Numbered from the stretch's first letter, positions 7,080 through 14,417 are shown. The stretch: 17,359 nt of DNA from Nitrospinaceae bacterium (GCA_012961055.1 DUAA01000158.1:4648-22006); one strand, 5' to 3'. Program-made: numbers and translations. Notes: generated by a model from the sequence alone, not told the origin.

Positions 7080-9716
7080 ATGACCGGCGAAGAAATTAGA
7101 AATAAGTTTCTGCAATACTTTAAGGATAGAGGGCACACCATCGTCCCAAGTGGACCCCTGGTCCCACAAAATGATCCTACCCTCATGTTTGCCAATGCAG
7201 GAATGGTACAGTTTAAAGGTGTATTCCTGGGCGAAGAGAAAAGAGATTATAACCGTGCCGTGTCAGTGCAAAAATGTGTCCGCGCCGGGGGAAAACACAA
7301 CGATCTAGAAATGGTTGGGCGCACAGCCCGGCATCACACTTTTTTTGAAATGCTTGGCAACTTTTCGTTTGGAGATTATTTCAAAAAAGAGGCCATTCAG
7401 TTTGGCTGGGAATTCTTAACCGATGTGATTGGCCTTCCTAGAGATCGTTTGTATATTTCGGTCTTCGAAGAAGACGATGAAGCTTTTAATTTGTGGACCG
7501 ACGAAATAAAAATGCCGCGAGAGAGGATATACAAGCTGGGAGAAAAAGACAACTTCTGGGCCATGGGTCCCACCGGACCCTGTGGCCCCTGCTCAGAAAT
7601 ATTTATCGACCAAGGTAAATCTGTAGGTTGTAGAAAACCTTCCTGCGAGGTCGGTTGCGATTGTGACCGATTCCTCGAAATCTGGAACCTTGTTTTCATG
7701 CAATACAACCGGGATGAATCCGGCAAACTCACCCCGCTCCCCAACCCCTGTATTGATACAGGCATGGGTTTAGAGAGACTGGCAGCTGTCGTTCAGGGTC
7801 GTACCACCAATTACGATACCGATCTCATGATGTCAATCATCACCGAGGCTGCTCACATCATGAGTAAAGAATATGGCAAACAGAACGACGTGAATGTCTC
7901 ATTACGAGTCCTGACTGACCATGCACGTGCCGCTGTATTTATAATCAATGATGGCGTCATTCCCTCCAACGAAGGCCGGGGTTATGTTCTACGCAAAATC
8001 ATGCGGCGGGGTCTGCGTCACGGAAAACTTCTCGGACAAAAAGGGTCCTTCTTCCATCGAATCACAAACAAGGTTATCGCTGACTTTAAAGATGCATACC
8101 CTGAGTTAAAAAGAAACAAGGACTTTATTCAGAAAGTGATCATCAATGAAGAAGAAAGTTTCATGAGTACCCTGCATTATGGGACGCAGCTCCTAGAACA
8201 AATTTTGGACAAAGTGCGTAAGGAGGGACTCACTGTAATCCCGGGAGAAGAAATATTCAAGCTGTACGATACCTACGGCTTCCCCACAGACCTAGTAGAA
8301 GAAACTGCCAAAGACGCTGGACTAACCCTCGACATGAAGGGATACAACCAAGCCATGAGTGAACAGAAGACCAAAGCCATGGCCTCTTGGAAAGGATCTG
8401 GAGAAAAAGAAGTCTCATCTTTTTTTAAAGAATTCTTGCAGTCCTCTACCACCACTCTTTTTGAAGGTTATGGGGCGACAGAAGGAGAGGGCCGGGTATT
8501 AGCCATTTTGAAAAATAACGTGCCAGTAGACTCTGCCAGCACGGGAGAGGAGATAGAGTTTCTGACTGACAAGACTCCTTTTTATGGAGAATCCGGAGGA
8601 CAGGCTGGAGACTCAGGACAAGCTTTTAATGAAAATATTCAAATGGAACTTTATGATGCAAACAAACCTCTACCGGGTTTGATTGTTCATAAAGCAAAAA
8701 TTATTCAAGGGACCCTTAATAAAGGGGATAATCTAACATTGGTGGTGAACCAACAGATTCGAGGTAACACCGCACTCAATCATTCTGCAACTCACCTGCT
8801 GCACGCCGCACTCAAGGAAGTTCTGGGAGAACACATCAAGCAGGCGGGTTCATTGGTTGCACCCAATCGATTACGATTTGATTACACTCACTTTTCGCCC
8901 TTGACAGACAAAGAAAGAACCCGCATAGAGTCCCGTGTAAATGAAAAAATCCGTGAAAATATTCAGGTATCAACGCGTGAAATGGATATTGATACAGCCC
9001 TAAAAGAAGGCGCAATGGCATTATTTGGGGAAAAATATGGGGAGAAAGTGCGCGTTGTTAACATTCCCGGATTCAGCAAAGAATTATGTGGCGGCACTCA
9101 TGTTACGGCGACCGGAGATATTGGCTTGTTCCACATTATCTCTGAAGGAGGGATCGCATCCGGCGTTCGAAGGATCGAAGCGGTAACCGGTGCAACCGCG
9201 TATGACACCATTCGCGGGGAACAGAAATCTTTATCAGCTATACGCGAACTCTTAAAATCTCCTTCAAACGAGGAGATTGTGAAGTTGAAAAAATTGCTGG
9301 CAAAAAATCGGCAGTTGGAAAAAGAACTTTCCGCTCTAAAAGAAAAAATGGTGAGCAGTAAAGAATCTTCCGATGACGATGATGTGCAAAAACTGGGAGA
9401 GGTTTCGTACCTGATCAAAAAACTAGAAGACATGGATGCCAAAACCCTACGCACTTTTATAGACAATGCTAAGAACCGATTAAAATCTGGAATTGTTGTA
9501 GTCGGCTCTATTACCAATAGCAAAGTTTCTCTGGCAGCCGGTGTAACCAAAGACCTGACAGCCAAATACCATGCCGGGAATATCATCAAGGAAATAGCGG
9601 CAATCGTTGGAGGAAGTGGAGGCGGCAGACCGGATATGGCACAGGCTGGAGGATCCAAAATTGACAAACTTGATGAAGCCCTCAAAAAAGCAGAAGAACT
9701 GATCCGCTCTAACTGA
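7080..9716 (+). CDS. alaS: Alanyl-tRNA synthetase
   Basis: 878 residues, full length. The class II catalytic core at the N-terminus has PQNDPTLMFANAGMVQFKGV (motif 1 region), then QKCVRAGGKHNDLEMVG and RHHTFFEMLGNFSFGDYFK (motif 2), and later DTGMGLERLAAVVQG (motif 3). The editing domain carries the zinc ligands H568 and H572 (HSATHLLHA) and C670/H674 (CGGTHV), so clearance of mischarged Ser/Gly should work. The C-Ala domain ends with GGSGGGRPDMAQAGG. It charges tRNA-Ala and is essential. No clear Shine-Dalgarno precedes ATG 7080, so initiation may rely on coupling with kdsD, whose stop is 28 nt upstream. The frame is unbroken over 2.6 kb, which argues for good base accuracy in the window. 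Confidence 0.98.
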   Translation: MTGEEIRNKFLQYFKDRGHTIVPSGPLVPQNDPTLMFANAGMVQFKGVFLGEEKRDYNRAVSVQKCVRAGGKHNDLEMVGRTARHHTFFEMLGNFSFGDYFKKEAIQFGWEFLTDVIGLPRDRLYISVFEEDDEAFNLWTDEIKMPRERIYKLGEKDNFWAMGPTGPCGPCSEIFIDQGKSVGCRKPSCEVGCDCDRFLEIWNLVFMQYNRDESGKLTPLPNPCIDTGMGLERLAAVVQGRTTNYDTDLMMSIITEAAHIMSKEYGKQNDVNVSLRVLTDHARAAVFIINDGVIPSNEGRGYVLRKIMRRGLRHGKLLGQKGSFFHRITNKVIADFKDAYPELKRNKDFIQKVIINEEESFMSTLHYGTQLLEQILDKVRKEGLTVIPGEEIFKLYDTYGFPTDLVEETAKDAGLTLDMKGYNQAMSEQKTKAMASWKGSGEKEVSSFFKEFLQSSTTTLFEGYGATEGEGRVLAILKNNVPVDSASTGEEIEFLTDKTPFYGESGGQAGDSGQAFNENIQMELYDANKPLPGLIVHKAKIIQGTLNKGDNLTLVVNQQIRGNTALNHSATHLLHAALKEVLGEHIKQAGSLVAPNRLRFDYTHFSPLTDKERTRIESRVNEKIRENIQVSTREMDIDTALKEGAMALFGEKYGEKVRVVNIPGFSKELCGGTHVTATGDIGLFHIISEGGIASGVRRIEAVTGATAYDTIRGEQKSLSAIRELLKSPSNEEIVKLKKLLAKNRQLEKELSALKEKMVSSKESSDDDDVQKLGEVSYLIKKLEDMDAKTLRTFIDNAKNRLKSGIVVVGSITNSKVSLAAGVTKDLTAKYHAGNIIKEIAAIVGGSGGGRPDMAQAGGSKIDKLDEALKKAEELIRSN

Positions 9717-9819
9717 TTTCAGCATTTCAAAGTTCTGTAGAAATGGACGAGTGAATCCTGTATCATTATCTATCCGTCTTTAAGTTAAACCGGTTTGAAT
9801 TTGCAGGAAAGGATTAAAC

Positions 9820-10203
9820 ATGAGCGATATACTGGGTTTGACAGGTAAAACTTCCCCGATCAATCCTATCAGGAAAAAAGAACTCGACGGCAACTGGAAA
9901 ACCATTGCGGCTAAAGCAGTTACTGATGATGAGTTCACAAAGGTCCTGGCAAAAGACCCTCTTAAAGTCCTAAAGGAAAATGGGTTGGTCGCAGCCACTG
10001 GAATCAAAATTATTTTTGATGAAACAAATCAAGAGTACAGCGCAAAAGTCCCAAAGGATGTTTCAGAAGAATTGCTGGAAGAATCCAAGTGGTGGACCTG
10101 GCGATTAAAAATGATCAAAGAATTTGGCCAGGAGTTGGATCGTAAGGTGGGAACCGTAGCAGGGTATGATGAAGGCTGCCAGCCACCCAGAAGTTTAACC
10201 TAA
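9820..10203 (+). CDS. NHLP (nitrile hydratase-like leader peptide) family protein, orphan RiPP precursor candidate
   Basis: 127 residues. The middle part (about 26-90) has the leader pattern of the NHLP family, derived from the nitrile hydratase alpha subunit. WKTIAAKAVTDDEFTKVLAK is followed by DPLKVLKENGL, then TGIKIIFDETNQEYSAKVP and SEELLEES. In known systems such leaders guide modification enzymes and a peptidase-containing ABC transporter. The tail after SEELLEE is WWTWRLKMIKEFGQELDRK, ending YDEGCQPPRSLT with a single cysteine and no double-glycine cleavage site. No modifying enzyme or exporter lies in the window. Start ATG 9820 is supported by AGGAAAGGA about 6 nt upstream. The stop is 6 nt before tRNA-Arg. 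Alternatives are a diverged stand-alone nitrile-hydratase-like domain, or a small protein using the fold for another purpose. Confidence 0.72.
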   Translation: MSDILGLTGKTSPINPIRKKELDGNWKTIAAKAVTDDEFTKVLAKDPLKVLKENGLVAATGIKIIFDETNQEYSAKVPKDVSEELLEESKWWTWRLKMIKEFGQELDRKVGTVAGYDEGCQPPRSLT

Positions 10204-10209
10204 ACCAAT

Positions 10210-10286
10210 GCGCCCGTAGCTCAGCTGGATAGAGTGGCGGTTTCCGGAACCGTAGGTCGGAGGTTCGAATCCTCTCGGGCGTACCA
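10210..10286 (+). tRNA. tRNA-Arg (anticodon CCG)
   Basis: A complete 77-nt cloverleaf. The acceptor arm 10210-10216 (GCGCCCG) pairs with 10276-10282. The D arm is TAGCTCAGCTGGATAGAG. The anticodon stem GCGGT/ACCGT encloses the 7-nt loop TTCCGGA with anticodon CCG. The T arm is GGAGG TTCGAAT CCTCT. The discriminator is A10283, and CCA (10284-10286) is encoded. It starts 6 nt after the NHLP gene and is followed by its own terminator. Confidence 0.96.
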
Positions 10287-10295
10287 TAATAAAAC

Positions 10296-10333
10296 AAGGG
10301 GTTAGCTGATAAAAGTCAACCCCTTTATTTTTA
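10296..10333 (+). terminator. Rho-independent terminator after tRNA-Arg
   Basis: An 8-bp perfect stem, AAGGGGTT (10296-10303) with AACCCCTT (10318-10325), has a 14-nt loop and is followed by the T-rich run TATTTTTAT. It lies 9 nt after the tRNA CCA end and would end both tRNA and any NHLP read-through transcript. Confidence 0.85.
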
Positions 10334-10420
10334 TAATTTTCTCTATTTTTACCTAGTTCCCGCCAATCTGCCCTCCCCCAGTCTACTTCCTATTTTACTT
10401 AAGTTAGTTTAAAAAATGAA

Positions 10421-10429
10421 TGCTATAAT
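10421..10429 (+). promoter_or_regulatory. Perfect extended -10 promoter element
   Basis: TGCTATAAT is a consensus extended -10 (TGnTATAAT). No good -35 lies 17 nt upstream, which extended -10 promoters do not need. Transcription would start near 10436 and run into the structured region ending at the terminator 10736-10769. The transcript would be about 335 nt with no long ORF. Confidence 0.55.
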
Positions 10430-10659
10430 CTCTGGAAGTTTTTGAAGAATCTGATGCTACATCTAAAGCTTCGGAATAAATAGCGGATGCAAATGCAGAT
10501 GGCTGATTACCTCAATACATTCGAGTCGAAGCTATCTGTTCACTGTTAGGTTTTGGTAGGGTTTTACTGCATGCAATGCATTAAAAAGTTTGTTGTGCGA
10601 TAGATTTAACAGGGAAATCTATCGCACGAAGACAAATGCCCTGAGAAGGAGGTGATCCC

Positions 10660-10704
10660 ATGATATCTGATAGTACCCGGGGAACTTCCGGAGTAATTTG
10701 TTAA
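10660..10704 (+). CDS. 14-codon leader-peptide-like ORF with an exceptionally strong ribosome binding site
   Basis: ATG 10660-10662 opens a short frame reading MISDSTRGTSGVIC, ending at TAA 10702-10704. Upstream, AAGGAGGTGATCC (10646-10658) is complementary over 13 nt to the universal 3' tail of 16S rRNA (GGATCACCTCCTT). AGGAGG lies 7 nt from the ATG, the optimal spacing. The ORF runs through the 5' arm of the following hairpin and stops inside its inner stem, so a translating ribosome would open that hairpin. The peptide has no obvious run of regulatory codons. Translation is likely from the signal; the function is unknown. Confidence 0.5.
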   Translation: MISDSTRGTSGVIC

Positions 10705-10735
10705 CCACAAGTTAACGGAAGCTCCTGAGTACAGC

Positions 10736-10769
10736 AACGCTCCGCTTGCAAAAGCGGAGCGTTTTTTTT
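10736..10769 (+). terminator. Strong rho-independent terminator
   Basis: A perfect 12-bp GC-rich stem, AACGCTCCGCTT (10736-10747) with AAGCGGAGCGTT (10752-10763), is closed by a GCAA tetraloop. An uninterrupted T8 (10762-10769) runs from the 3' arm. It ends the structured RNA 380 nt before mscS, with no ordinary gene immediately upstream. Confidence 0.92.
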
Positions 10770-11148
10770 AATAATCTTCCCTGAAAAAATTGTTATAGTC
10801 TGTACAATAGATGAGGGGATTATTAAGTGCTGTAAAATCTCCATAGTATTGAGAATAACCATCAAGGTCTGGTGATTTTATTCAAGCAAAACCCCGAGAT
10901 CCTTAGCAAGAGTTGTTCAAAGTATGACGGGATTTTTTTATGCGATTGAAAGCAGTTCTTGTGCCGTCTATCGCAAGCAATAAAGTGGTTTCAATTTGAT
11001 GAAGCGCCCCTGTACCGTGAAGGTTAGGGCCGACCTGCGAAACCGACACGGTCGTTTGTGGGTTTACATTATTTAAAACACGTAAAAGATTTGAGCAATG
11101 AGGAAGTGGTTACCAAAATCCTAGTAGGCAATCGAGGGAAGAAAAATA
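10770..11148. other. Non-coding stretch before the MscS gene, with weak RNA-like elements
   Basis: No ordinary gene is visible. TACAAT (10803-10808) could be a -10 without a good -35. AAACCCCG (10889-10896) can pair with CGGGATTT (10928-10935) except for one mismatch, and T7 follows (10933-10939), giving a weak terminator with a 31-nt loop. TAAAATC (10833-10839) can pair with GATTTTA (10874-10880). A 25-codon ORF at 10999-11076 begins MKRPCTVKVRADL, has normal codon use and lacks a ribosome binding site. The same bases can fold (ACCGTG 11014-11019 with CACGGT 11047-11052, and AGGT 11021-11024 with ACCT 11033-11036). Which reading matters, if either, is unclear. Confidence 0.35.
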
Positions 11149-12228
11149 ATGATGGGATTTGAGGAAATTTTCAACCAGAAAAATATGCACATAATGCAAA
11201 TTTTTCTTGTCATCTTCATGACGCAGGTTGCAAATTTAATCCAGAAGAAAATTTTTAAAACTTTTTTAAAAAAAGCAGCCCTCACGAAAAACAAATGGGA
11301 TGATGCCTTCCTAGTCTCCATTCCCCGCCCTCTAAGTGCCATTATCTGGATAACTGGAATTGCCTTCTCGTGTGAAATCCTCCATAAGGCTACCAATGCT
11401 GTGCTCCTGGAAGCGATCACGCCCTTACGCAATGCAACAATTATTGCCTCCCTAGCCTGGTTTTTAGTTCTCACCATTCAACAGTCGGAAAAAAACTATC
11501 TAATAACCGGAAAAGAACTTGATCCGACAACGCTAGATGCCATATCAAAACTGGCTCGTATTTCGGTTGTCATCACAGCCATATTGATGATACTGCAGGC
11601 ACTTGGATTTAGCATTTCCGGTGTCCTGGCTTTTGGGGGTGTGGGCGGTATAGCTGTAGGTTTTGCAGCTAAAGATCTACTGTCAAATTTTTTCGGAGGG
11701 CTTTTTATTTATATGGACCGACCTTTCGCCGTTGGAGATTGGGTTCGGTCACCCGACCGTGAGATTGAAGGCGTCGTCGAGAAAATAGGATGGAGAGTTA
11801 CTCTGATACGAACTTTTGACAAGCGACCGCTATATGTACCAAATGCAATTTTTTCGCAAATTGCGGTGGAAAATCCTTCACGTATGGAGAACCGGAGAAT
11901 CAAGGAAACCATCGGAATCCGTTATGACGATGCAGTTAAAATGCAAACAATCACCGACCAAGTTGAGAAAATGTTGAAAAGCCATCCTGAAATCGATACC
12001 GGTAAAACATTAATGGTTAATTTTAATAGTTTTGCTCCGTCCTCTCTAGATTTTTTTATTTATACTTTTACCAAAACTACCAATTGGGAAAAATACCACA
12101 TCATCAAACAGGATATCCTTTTAAAGATCCTGGAAATTGTTGAAACCAATGGAGCGGAACCGGCTTTTCCCACCTCAACCATTCATTTACCAAAACAAGA
12201 TACATTGCATACACCCGAACCCAGATAA
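11149..12228 (+). CDS. MscS-family mechanosensitive channel
   Basis: 359 residues. Hydrophobic segments at about 12-32, 60-78, 90-110 and 134-160 precede the pore helix region. The MscS core motif is GVGGIAVGFAAKDLLSNFFG (about 164-183), followed by YMDRPFAVGDWV, the start of the beta domain. Family features of the beta and alpha/beta domains follow, including RTFDKRPLYVPNAIF, then NPSRMENRRI, where E. coli MscS-type proteins have PN..I....I.N.S. These inner-membrane channels open under membrane tension to release solutes during osmotic downshock. Length and topology suggest a YbdG/YnaI-like subgroup rather than minimal MscS (286 residues). ATG 11149 is followed by a second ATG at 11152, and either may start. 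A lipoprotein gene follows 9 nt downstream. Confidence 0.9.
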   Translation: MMGFEEIFNQKNMHIMQIFLVIFMTQVANLIQKKIFKTFLKKAALTKNKWDDAFLVSIPRPLSAIIWITGIAFSCEILHKATNAVLLEAITPLRNATIIASLAWFLVLTIQQSEKNYLITGKELDPTTLDAISKLARISVVITAILMILQALGFSISGVLAFGGVGGIAVGFAAKDLLSNFFGGLFIYMDRPFAVGDWVRSPDREIEGVVEKIGWRVTLIRTFDKRPLYVPNAIFSQIAVENPSRMENRRIKETIGIRYDDAVKMQTITDQVEKMLKSHPEIDTGKTLMVNFNSFAPSSLDFFIYTFTKTTNWEKYHIIKQDILLKILEIVETNGAEPAFPTSTIHLPKQDTLHTPEPR

Positions 12229-12237
12229 AATAATTCC

Positions 12238-13341
12238 ATGAACTCTCGTTTGTCTTCCTTAAGTATCATATCTGCTGTTTGTATTATTCTGATTATTCCA
12301 GTATTGCTCATGGGTTGCGCTAACCTCGGGCCGACTACTCTGAAAAGTGAAAGAAGCAACTATAATATTGCTATCCAAAGAACCAACGATGAACAATTGT
12401 TGCTAAACTTGATTCGTCTCAAATACAGGGACACTCCTTTTTTCATGGAAGTGAGTAGTGTCGCATCACAGTTTACATTATCAACCACTACTAACGCGGC
12501 GGCCACTTTAGAGGAGGGTGTCAAAGGAATATTTGGATTTGGAGGAAGCTTGGGGTTCTCCGAAAAGCCGACAGTAACTTATTCCCCTTTGCAGGGAGAT
12601 AAGTTTATTCAGCGCGTGTTATCACCCCTCCCCTTAAAAACCATCGTCTTATTATTTCATTCGGGCTGGAGCATTGAAAGAATTTTTAGGTTATGTTTTC
12701 AACAGATGAACCAACTAAAAAATGCGCCGGGTGCTTCGGGTCCTACACCCAGCCTCGCTCCCCAGTTCAGAAATTTCACATCAGCAGTAAAGCTTTTAAG
12801 AGCATTGCAGGTTCAAGATGCCATAACCCTTTCCTACCAAGAGAAAAATGGCCTGCCTCAATTAATTTTGCATATTAACGAAGAATATAAAAACAGGGAA
12901 GAGGCAAAACAGTTTGCCCATGCAGTTAATGTCGAACCAGGAAGAACCTATTATGTATTTAATTTTTCACCCACTTTTAATAATACCAATAAAATTCAAG
13001 TCGTCACACGCTCTCTTCTAGGAATAATGTTTTATCTTTCTCAGGCAGTTGAAGTTCCCAGCAAGGATATTTCGCAAGGTAAGGTGACCCAGACAAAGAA
13101 TTCAACAGGAAGTATTTTTGATTGGAAAGAAGTAACCGGTGACTTATTAAGAATCCGTTCTAGCATTGACAAGCCACAAACAGGTTCTATGGTTATTTTT
13201 TATCGAGAAAAATGGTTTTACATTGACGATTCAAATCTATCATCGAAGTCCACATTTTCCTTACTGGCTCAAATTTTTTCTTTGCAGGCAGGTAATATTA
13301 AAGACAACACACCCCTACTAACACTTCCTATTGGACAATAG
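12238..13341 (+). CDS. Lipoprotein of unknown function, likely outer membrane
   Basis: 367 residues. The N-terminus is a lipoprotein signal peptide: a charged start, a hydrophobic stretch, then the lipobox LLMGC with lipidated Cys at residue 27. The residue after Cys is Ala, so by the usual Lol rule it should go to the outer membrane. The mature protein begins with a conserved-looking segment (ERSNYNIAIQRTNDEQLLLN, then LIRLKYRDTPFFMEV) that I associate with uncharacterised proteobacterial lipoproteins. It continues with a Thr/Ala/Gly-rich stretch (about 81-105) and helical parts. No enzymatic motif is visible. It starts 9 nt after the MscS stop, without a strong Shine-Dalgarno, so translational coupling is likely. 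Pairing with a mechanosensitive channel hints at an envelope role; this is inference. Confidence 0.8.
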   Translation: MNSRLSSLSIISAVCIILIIPVLLMGCANLGPTTLKSERSNYNIAIQRTNDEQLLLNLIRLKYRDTPFFMEVSSVASQFTLSTTTNAAATLEEGVKGIFGFGGSLGFSEKPTVTYSPLQGDKFIQRVLSPLPLKTIVLLFHSGWSIERIFRLCFQQMNQLKNAPGASGPTPSLAPQFRNFTSAVKLLRALQVQDAITLSYQEKNGLPQLILHINEEYKNREEAKQFAHAVNVEPGRTYYVFNFSPTFNNTNKIQVVTRSLLGIMFYLSQAVEVPSKDISQGKVTQTKNSTGSIFDWKEVTGDLLRIRSSIDKPQTGSMVIFYREKWFYIDDSNLSSKSTFSLLAQIFSLQAGNIKDNTPLLTLPIGQ

Positions 13342-13368
13342 CGCAATCATACATCGACCTTCTTTAAC

Positions 13369-13872
13369 TCAAAGGGAGAGCTCTGTCCTTTTTGTTAAAG
13401 CATTTCGCCTGTTTACCAACCGGTCCAGAAATAGTTTCCCCTCTAAATGATCAATCTCGTGCTGAACAGCCCGGGCTTCGTAGCCAGACATTCGAAACTC
13501 ATGTTGTTCCCCGTTCACATCATGCGCTTTTAAAACAATCAACTTAGCCCGCTGAACTCTACCAGTATAATTAGGAACTGAGAGACACCCTTCCCTGCCA
13601 AGGCTTGTCCCGTCATAAAAGATGATTTCCGGATTTACTAACACCAAAAACCCATGGTTCACATGCTGAGGTTTTTGTGAAACATCCACAAGAACAATTC
13701 TTTCAAATCGGCCCACCTGAGGGGCCGCTATTCCCACACACCCAGGAAAAGAATGAAATGTTTCTTCAAGGTCCTTAACAAACTGATTTAATTCTTCAGA
13801 AAATTTTTTGACAGGTTGAGAGACTTGCTTAAGCCTTTCATCTGGATAAACCAGAATATTTAGGAGGGCCAT
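13369..13872 (-). CDS. def: Peptide deformylase
   Basis: 167 residues with all three family motifs: motif 1 GIAAPQVG (47-54), motif 2 EGCLSVP (94-100; C96 is a metal ligand), and motif 3 QHEIDH (137-142; H138 and H142 bind metal, E139 is the catalytic base). It removes the formyl group from the N-terminal methionine of nascent proteins. The usual G-x-G-L-A-A-P-Q of motif 1 is GCVGIAAPQ here, a common variant. It starts 2 nt after the stop of the upstream ACT-domain gene, with no separate strong ribosome binding site, implying coupled translation. Genes from the two strands converge downstream across 27 nt. A def gene beside an ACT regulator rather than fmt is less usual. Confidence 0.96.
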   Translation of the reverse strand: MALLNILVYPDERLKQVSQPVKKFSEELNQFVKDLEETFHSFPGCVGIAAPQVGRFERIVLVDVSQKPQHVNHGFLVLVNPEIIFYDGTSLGREGCLSVPNYTGRVQRAKLIVLKAHDVNGEQHEFRMSGYEARAVQHEIDHLEGKLFLDRLVNRRNALTKRTELSL

Positions 13873-13874
13873 GG

Positions 13875-14399
13875 TTAACCGACCATGGTATCAATGGGTG
13901 TAACATGAACCACTACATCATTTTCAAGAGCAAAGATTTGTAAAGATTTATCCAGGACTTCTATTCCATTTCCAGCAACCCCTTCCATATGCAAAATGTA
14001 CACAGGGTTACCAGGGTGTCCGACAACATCCGACTCAAGATTAAGAATATTCAATCCTGCTTTATTCGAAATATCGGTGGCTTGGGCAACGATACCCGCC
14101 TGATCCGCCCCATGAATACTAATTCTCACATCAGGTTCTACATGCTGATGCAATCCACCCTCTATCTCATCCAAGTGGAAAAACAGTTCAAGATCATCAC
14201 ATACAGCTTGAAGTTTTTCCTGTACAGTAGATTTTTTTTCCGGAGTACAAACCATGAGCATGATGGTAAAGTTACCTCCCAAGCGCGTCATTGATGTCTC
14301 TCCAAGGTTACCTTTCAAATCAAATAAAGCCTGACTAATCTTGGCAACGATACCGGCTTGGTCTTTACCTACCAATGTCAGCATCAACCAGTTTTTCAT
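13875..14399 (-). CDS. Double ACT-domain protein, GcvR-like
   Basis: 174 residues made of two ACT domains. The first (about 4-75) opens WLMLTLVGKDQAGIVAKISQ and contains GNLGETSMTRLGGNFTIMLM. The second (about 90-170) contains DVRISIHGADQAGIVAQATD and GLNILNLESDVV. The pattern (two ACT repeats, about 175 residues, DQAGIV after strand 1, and GETSMTRLGGNF) matches the GcvR family of glycine-cleavage regulators and related amino-acid-sensing proteins. There is no DNA-binding domain; GcvR acts by binding another regulator. No gcvA or gcv gene lies in the window, so the partner and ligand are unknown here. GGAGGT 6 nt before ATG 14397-14399 gives a strong start. It sits 18 nt after the upstream small gene and 2 nt before def. 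Confidence 0.82.
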   Translation of the reverse strand: MKNWLMLTLVGKDQAGIVAKISQALFDLKGNLGETSMTRLGGNFTIMLMVCTPEKKSTVQEKLQAVCDDLELFFHLDEIEGGLHQHVEPDVRISIHGADQAGIVAQATDISNKAGLNILNLESDVVGHPGNPVYILHMEGVAGNGIEVLDKSLQIFALENDVVVHVTPIDTMVG

Positions 14400-14417
14400 T
14401 TCAATACCTCCAATTTA

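Larger units (their letters stand above)
10595..10769 (+). ncRNA. Candidate structured RNA: pseudoknotted hairpin, 14-codon ORF, second hairpin, terminator
   Basis: Four elements follow each other in 175 nt. (1) A perfect 13-bp hairpin 10595-10607/10615-10627 with loop AACAGGG. Loop CAGGG (10610-10614) is complementary to CCCTG (10639-10643), allowing an H-type pseudoknot. (2) A 13-nt Shine-Dalgarno and a 14-codon ORF (10646-10704). (3) A long hairpin: GTAC 10673-10676/10729-10732, GGAACTTCC 10681-10689 with GGAAGCTCC 10717-10725 (8 of 9 pairs), and GTTAAC 10700-10705/10711-10716 around CACAA. (4) The terminator at 10736-10769. CTCCT at 10722-10726 could instead pair with AGGAG 10647-10651 of the Shine-Dalgarno, giving two exclusive folds. 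I know no matching RNA family. It could be an sRNA, a leader-peptide attenuator or a ligand-sensing element. Pairings were found by eye and not scored. Confidence 0.6.

Noticed and set aside
7397..7765. 122-codon antisense frame within alaS
   Set aside because: It lies within the conserved alaS catalytic core, with no ribosome binding site and no family resemblance.
9098..9685. Long open frame of 195 codons opposite the alaS C-terminal region
   Set aside because: It lies wholly inside alaS on the other strand, with Ser/Phe-rich composition typical of an antisense shadow.
10640..10665. The minus strand resembles the 3' end of 16S rRNA (GGATCACCTCCTT)
   Set aside because: Only 13 bases match. 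The rest of helix 45 and upstream 16S sequence are absent, and the plus-strand reading as a ribosome binding site before an ATG explains it better.
10210..11148. tRNA-Arg followed by a gene-poor stretch as an integration site of a mobile element
   Set aside because: No repeat of the tRNA 3' end, no recognisable integrase or transposase and no element boundary were found. The tRNA is complete and has its own terminator.
11121..11477. 118-codon minus-strand frame opposite the start of the MscS gene
   Set aside because: It is a shadow of the transmembrane-coding region. The plus-strand gene has clear MscS motifs.
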